From positions 1-8,353 of the forward strand of contig JAPLEC010000114.1 in the NCBI GenBank assembly GCA_026391515.1: a stretch of DNA of 8,353 nucleotides. The letters are read 5' to 3'. The notes beneath the pieces were generated by a model that was not told the DNA's origin, did no database searches, and saw only the letters and a program-made list of their open reading frames with translations. The position numbers and the translations under genes are program-made. This DNA is from Bacteroidia bacterium (GTDB taxonomy: Bacteria; Bacteroidota; Bacteroidia; Bacteroidales; VadinHA17). Below, in pieces: positions 6,790-8,353 of this stretch (position 1 is its first letter; the number at the start of each line of letters is the position of its first letter).

Positions 6790-7437
6790 CTATTTTATTT
6801 CAAAGTTTATTTTTAATATTAAGGTATTTGTACATACTGCATACTCACTTTGTGGATGTGGTAAATACCTGCCAAGGCAAAACTGCTGAGTAAATTTTGC
6901 ATAATACTTTCCCTTAGATAAAGGTTGTTGGTTAAGACCCATAAAATAATGCTGAAAAACACGTATGCAATTATCAGCATCAAAAGGCTCTTCCGTACCC
7001 CGGGTCTCATGCCATGAAATCTGCATATACCATGTTTTATTGTACCCAATTTTGTTACCTACATCAGTTCTAAGATCCATAATATACCATTCTGCAGGTT
7101 GTCCTATTGTATAGCCGTTACTTTTATAAACTCTGAAAAGATCAGGATTTCGCAAAAAGTCGCTAACAATATACATTGCCGTGTCCTTTTCAACATTGTT
7201 TTTTATTTCCAGATGAAATTTGAAGTTTTCACCCTCGTTAAAAACGGTTGCAGGTTCTCCTTTTTCGTTCAGCAGGTATAGCTCTATACCGATGCCATTA
7301 GTATCAACAGTGATCAATTTCTGGTCTCCGTTTATCTGCAGTTCAATAACCTGAGACATTGGCTCCTTTGTACATGATAACCATATCAGGGGAAATACAA
7401 TAAGGAACCATGCCGGGTTTTTAAGAAATTTTTTCAT
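6790..7437 (-). CDS. Predicted lipoprotein with Ig-like (BsuPI-like) domain, function unknown
   Basis: This is a complete frame of 215 residues, ATG 7437 to TAG 6792-6790. MKKFLKNPAWFLIVFPLIWLSC gives a lysine-rich start, a hydrophobic core and Cys22, a relaxed Bacteroidota lipobox, so the protein is probably anchored to the outer or inner membrane. The mature part has GIGIELYLLNEKGEPA (48-63), VFNEGENFKFHLEIKN (65-80), then PLSKGKYYAKFTQQF (172-186) and a closing strand TLILKINFEI. This pattern (a 'F.~GE.i.f.l.i.N' strand, then late 'L.~G.Y.~.f.') resembles Ig-fold BsuPI-type modules, but I would not assign that firmly. Three further cysteines (157, 187, 202) could form disulfides. It ends just before the plug-protein fragment, which may once have been a separate downstream gene. 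No partner or pathway can be inferred. Confidence 0.72.
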   Translation of the reverse strand: MKKFLKNPAWFLIVFPLIWLSCTKEPMSQVIELQINGDQKLITVDTNGIGIELYLLNEKGEPATVFNEGENFKFHLEIKNNVEKDTAMYIVSDFLRNPDLFRVYKSNGYTIGQPAEWYIMDLRTDVGNKIGYNKTWYMQISWHETRGTEEPFDADNCIRVFQHYFMGLNQQPLSKGKYYAKFTQQFCLGRYLPHPQSEYAVCTNTLILKINFEIK

Positions 7438-7493
7438 ATTTTAGCTTTTAAGTAAGATAGCATAATTCATTTATCTTTAATATTCTTAAACAA

Positions 7494-7620
7494 TTAAGAG
7501 TCAGGGTCCCGTTTAATTATATACCGGGGCATGCGTAGGCAGCATCCCTTGGACAATGTATAATAATTACAAGTTCTTTAGTCATCCATAAGACATATTA
7601 AAATAAATGCTGACTCTTAA
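7494..7620. repeat. 127-bp unit bounded by perfect 11-bp inverted repeats (MITE-like)
   Basis: TTAAGAGTCAG (7494-7504) is repeated in perfect inversion as CTGACTCTTAA (7610-7620). The outer four bases on both sides are TTAA, so the unit can also be read as 7-bp terminal repeats GAGTCAG/CTGACTC flanked by a TTAA target duplication. The interior is noncoding. The size and ends fit a small non-autonomous element, but an 11-bp match across 600 AT-rich bases could be chance. Confidence 0.3.
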
Positions 7621-7636
7621 GATCTTATTCCCTGCC

Positions 7637-7684
7637 ATTCTTTTAAAACACTGTCCCGTCAGTCACAAAAGCATTTAAAAGAAT
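7637..7684. repeat. Hairpin with perfect 11-bp stem
   Basis: ATTCTTTTAAA (7637-7647) and TTTAAAAGAAT (7674-7684) are perfect inverted copies enclosing 26 nt, within which ACTG (7649-7652) and CAGT (7659-7662) can form a small inner stem. It is AT-rich and lacks the GC stem plus T-tract of an intrinsic terminator. It lies 16 bp beyond the 127-bp unit and could belong to the same inserted DNA. Confidence 0.35.
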
Positions 7685-8034
7685 TTTATGAGTTTAACAA
7701 TAAATAGATAAAATGCAATTGTCTGACACTATTTTAGATTGGAAAAAACTTACGAAGGCAATGACTATATCAAAGGTACGAGATTAATATAATATAAGTC
7801 AAATTTATTTTACCACTCAGCCCAGACCCCACATAGCACCAGAACCTCTTAATGCAAAACATTAATAATCAATGATCCAAATAATCAATAATAAGGGTTG
7901 TTGATGGATTTGATGATAGAATTATATGTTTTTATGAAAATACTTTTCCCCAGTTAATCGTAAATTAGTGCTGATAATCGAAAAACGTATAACTCATGCA
8001 GTTCAACAAGGCATAATTAGTTTAAAAATAAGGA

Positions 8035-8353
8035 CTAATCCATAGTATCCTTCAGCTTCAGGAAGCGCGCAGCATTGTTGTAAAAAATGTCACGTTTTTC
8101 TTCTTTAGAGAGGAACTTAGCTGATTCAATTCCCTCGATGGCCATGCCAATTGCCTCAGGCCACACCATCTGATCGGATCCGAACATTAGTCGTTTTCCA
8201 AAACCTGCTTTAATCAAATCTTTGAGATATTCATGGAATTCTTCCCGTGGGATGATCCAGTTAATAGTTGCAAGGTCAGCATATACTTGCGGATAGACAG
8301 ACATAATTGCCTTTGTTTCTTCTAAGTACGGCCAACCACCATGCATAATATAG
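8035..8353 (-). CDS. Amidohydrolase-2 family metal-dependent hydrolase, C-terminal part
   Basis: The frame enters from the window edge (no true start; codons TAT ATT precede the first ATG at 8346) and ends at TAG 8037-8035, leaving 105 residues of a protein that is usually about 280-350 long. The visible part is the last strands of a TIM barrel: IMHGGWPYLEE, whose His is a metal ligand of the family, then VYADLATINW, then RLMFGSDQMVWPEA, whose 'GSD' Asp is the conserved catalytic or metal-binding residue. The terminal helix EEKRDIFYNNAARFLKL matches the usual '...i...NA.rlf.l' end. Family members hydrolyse, decarboxylate or hydrate small acids and amides in the cytoplasm; the substrate cannot be told from this fragment. 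It is separated from the next gene by 597 bp, so it belongs to a different transcription unit lying mostly outside the window. Confidence 0.88.
   Translation of the reverse strand, partial: YIMHGGWPYLEETKAIMSVYPQVYADLATINWIIPREEFHEYLKDLIKAGFGKRLMFGSDQMVWPEAIGMAIEGIESAKFLSKEEKRDIFYNNAARFLKLKDTMD

Larger units (their letters stand above)
7438..8034. other. Gene-poor region with inverted repeats
   Basis: These 597 bp lie between the lipoprotein start and the amidohydrolase stop. I see no credible coding frame, tRNA or clear terminator. The left part should carry the lipoprotein promoter, but no convincing TTTG/TAnnTTTG pair is visible. Two perfect 11-bp inverted repeats are annotated separately. 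The right half (about 7700-8010) is AT-rich with no structure I can name. Confidence 0.5.

Noticed and set aside
6819..7281. Alternative frames inside the lipoprotein gene on both strands
   Set aside because: The 215-codon frame has a signal peptide and lipobox; the others show no protein-like features.
8016..8039. ATTAGT/ACTAAT inverted repeat at the end of the amidohydrolase gene
   Set aside because: A 6-bp AT-rich stem with a 12-nt loop overlapping the stop codon; no T-tract follows on the minus strand.
1..8353. CRISPR array, tRNA or rRNA genes, SusD-type lipoprotein
   Set aside because: No regularly spaced repeats, no cloverleaf or rRNA-like sequence recognised, and the lipoprotein beside the receptor fits DUF4249 rather than SusD.

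Overview
The window looks like Bacteroidota (Bacteroidetes) chromosome. The evidence is a TonB-dependent receptor with an N-terminal carboxypeptidase-regulatory-like domain, a DUF4249-type lipoprotein, a LytTR regulator, several secreted or lipid-anchored proteins with relaxed lipoboxes, AT-rich start regions without Shine-Dalgarno sequences, and remnants of IS1182- and IS21-like elements. Every credible gene lies on the minus strand, so transcription runs from high to low coordinates. The exact genus cannot be read from this sequence.

Layout, in transcription order from the right. (1) 8353-8035: the C-terminal third of an amidohydrolase-2 family metal-dependent hydrolase, cut by the window edge. 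(2) 8034-7438: about 600 bp without a gene, carrying two perfect 11-bp inverted repeats (a 127-bp TTAA-bounded, MITE-like unit and a separate hairpin). (3) 7437-6790: a predicted lipoprotein of unknown function, followed at once by 6788-6411, the severed C-terminus of a large TonB-plug/macroglobulin-type protein. (4) 6410-5708: a scar region with an orphan Shine-Dalgarno/ATG, an attC-like hairpin, an IS21-like solo end and a decayed IS1182-family transposase tail. (5) 5430-1603: a compact three-gene operon made of a TonB-dependent receptor, a stand-alone LytTR DNA-binding protein and a DUF4249 lipoprotein, with a 4-bp gap and then an ATGA stop/start overlap. (6) 1348-1: two consecutive secreted-protein genes, a 234-residue protein with a 'PIKPGTEQW' N-terminus and a predicted papain/NlpC-like cysteine hydrolase with an 'NCHSYAW' motif. 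The second runs off the window.

Likely cooperation. The receptor and the DUF4249 lipoprotein probably form an outer-membrane import unit of the SusC plus surface-lipoprotein type. The LytTR gene locked between them suggests dedicated transcriptional control of this unit, instead of the more usual ECF-sigma/anti-sigma control. The 234-residue protein and the NCHSYAW hydrolase look like a co-transcribed secreted pair with no described function that I know of. These two units, and the accumulation of mobile-element scars between 5.7 and 7.7 kb, are the most interesting parts of the window.
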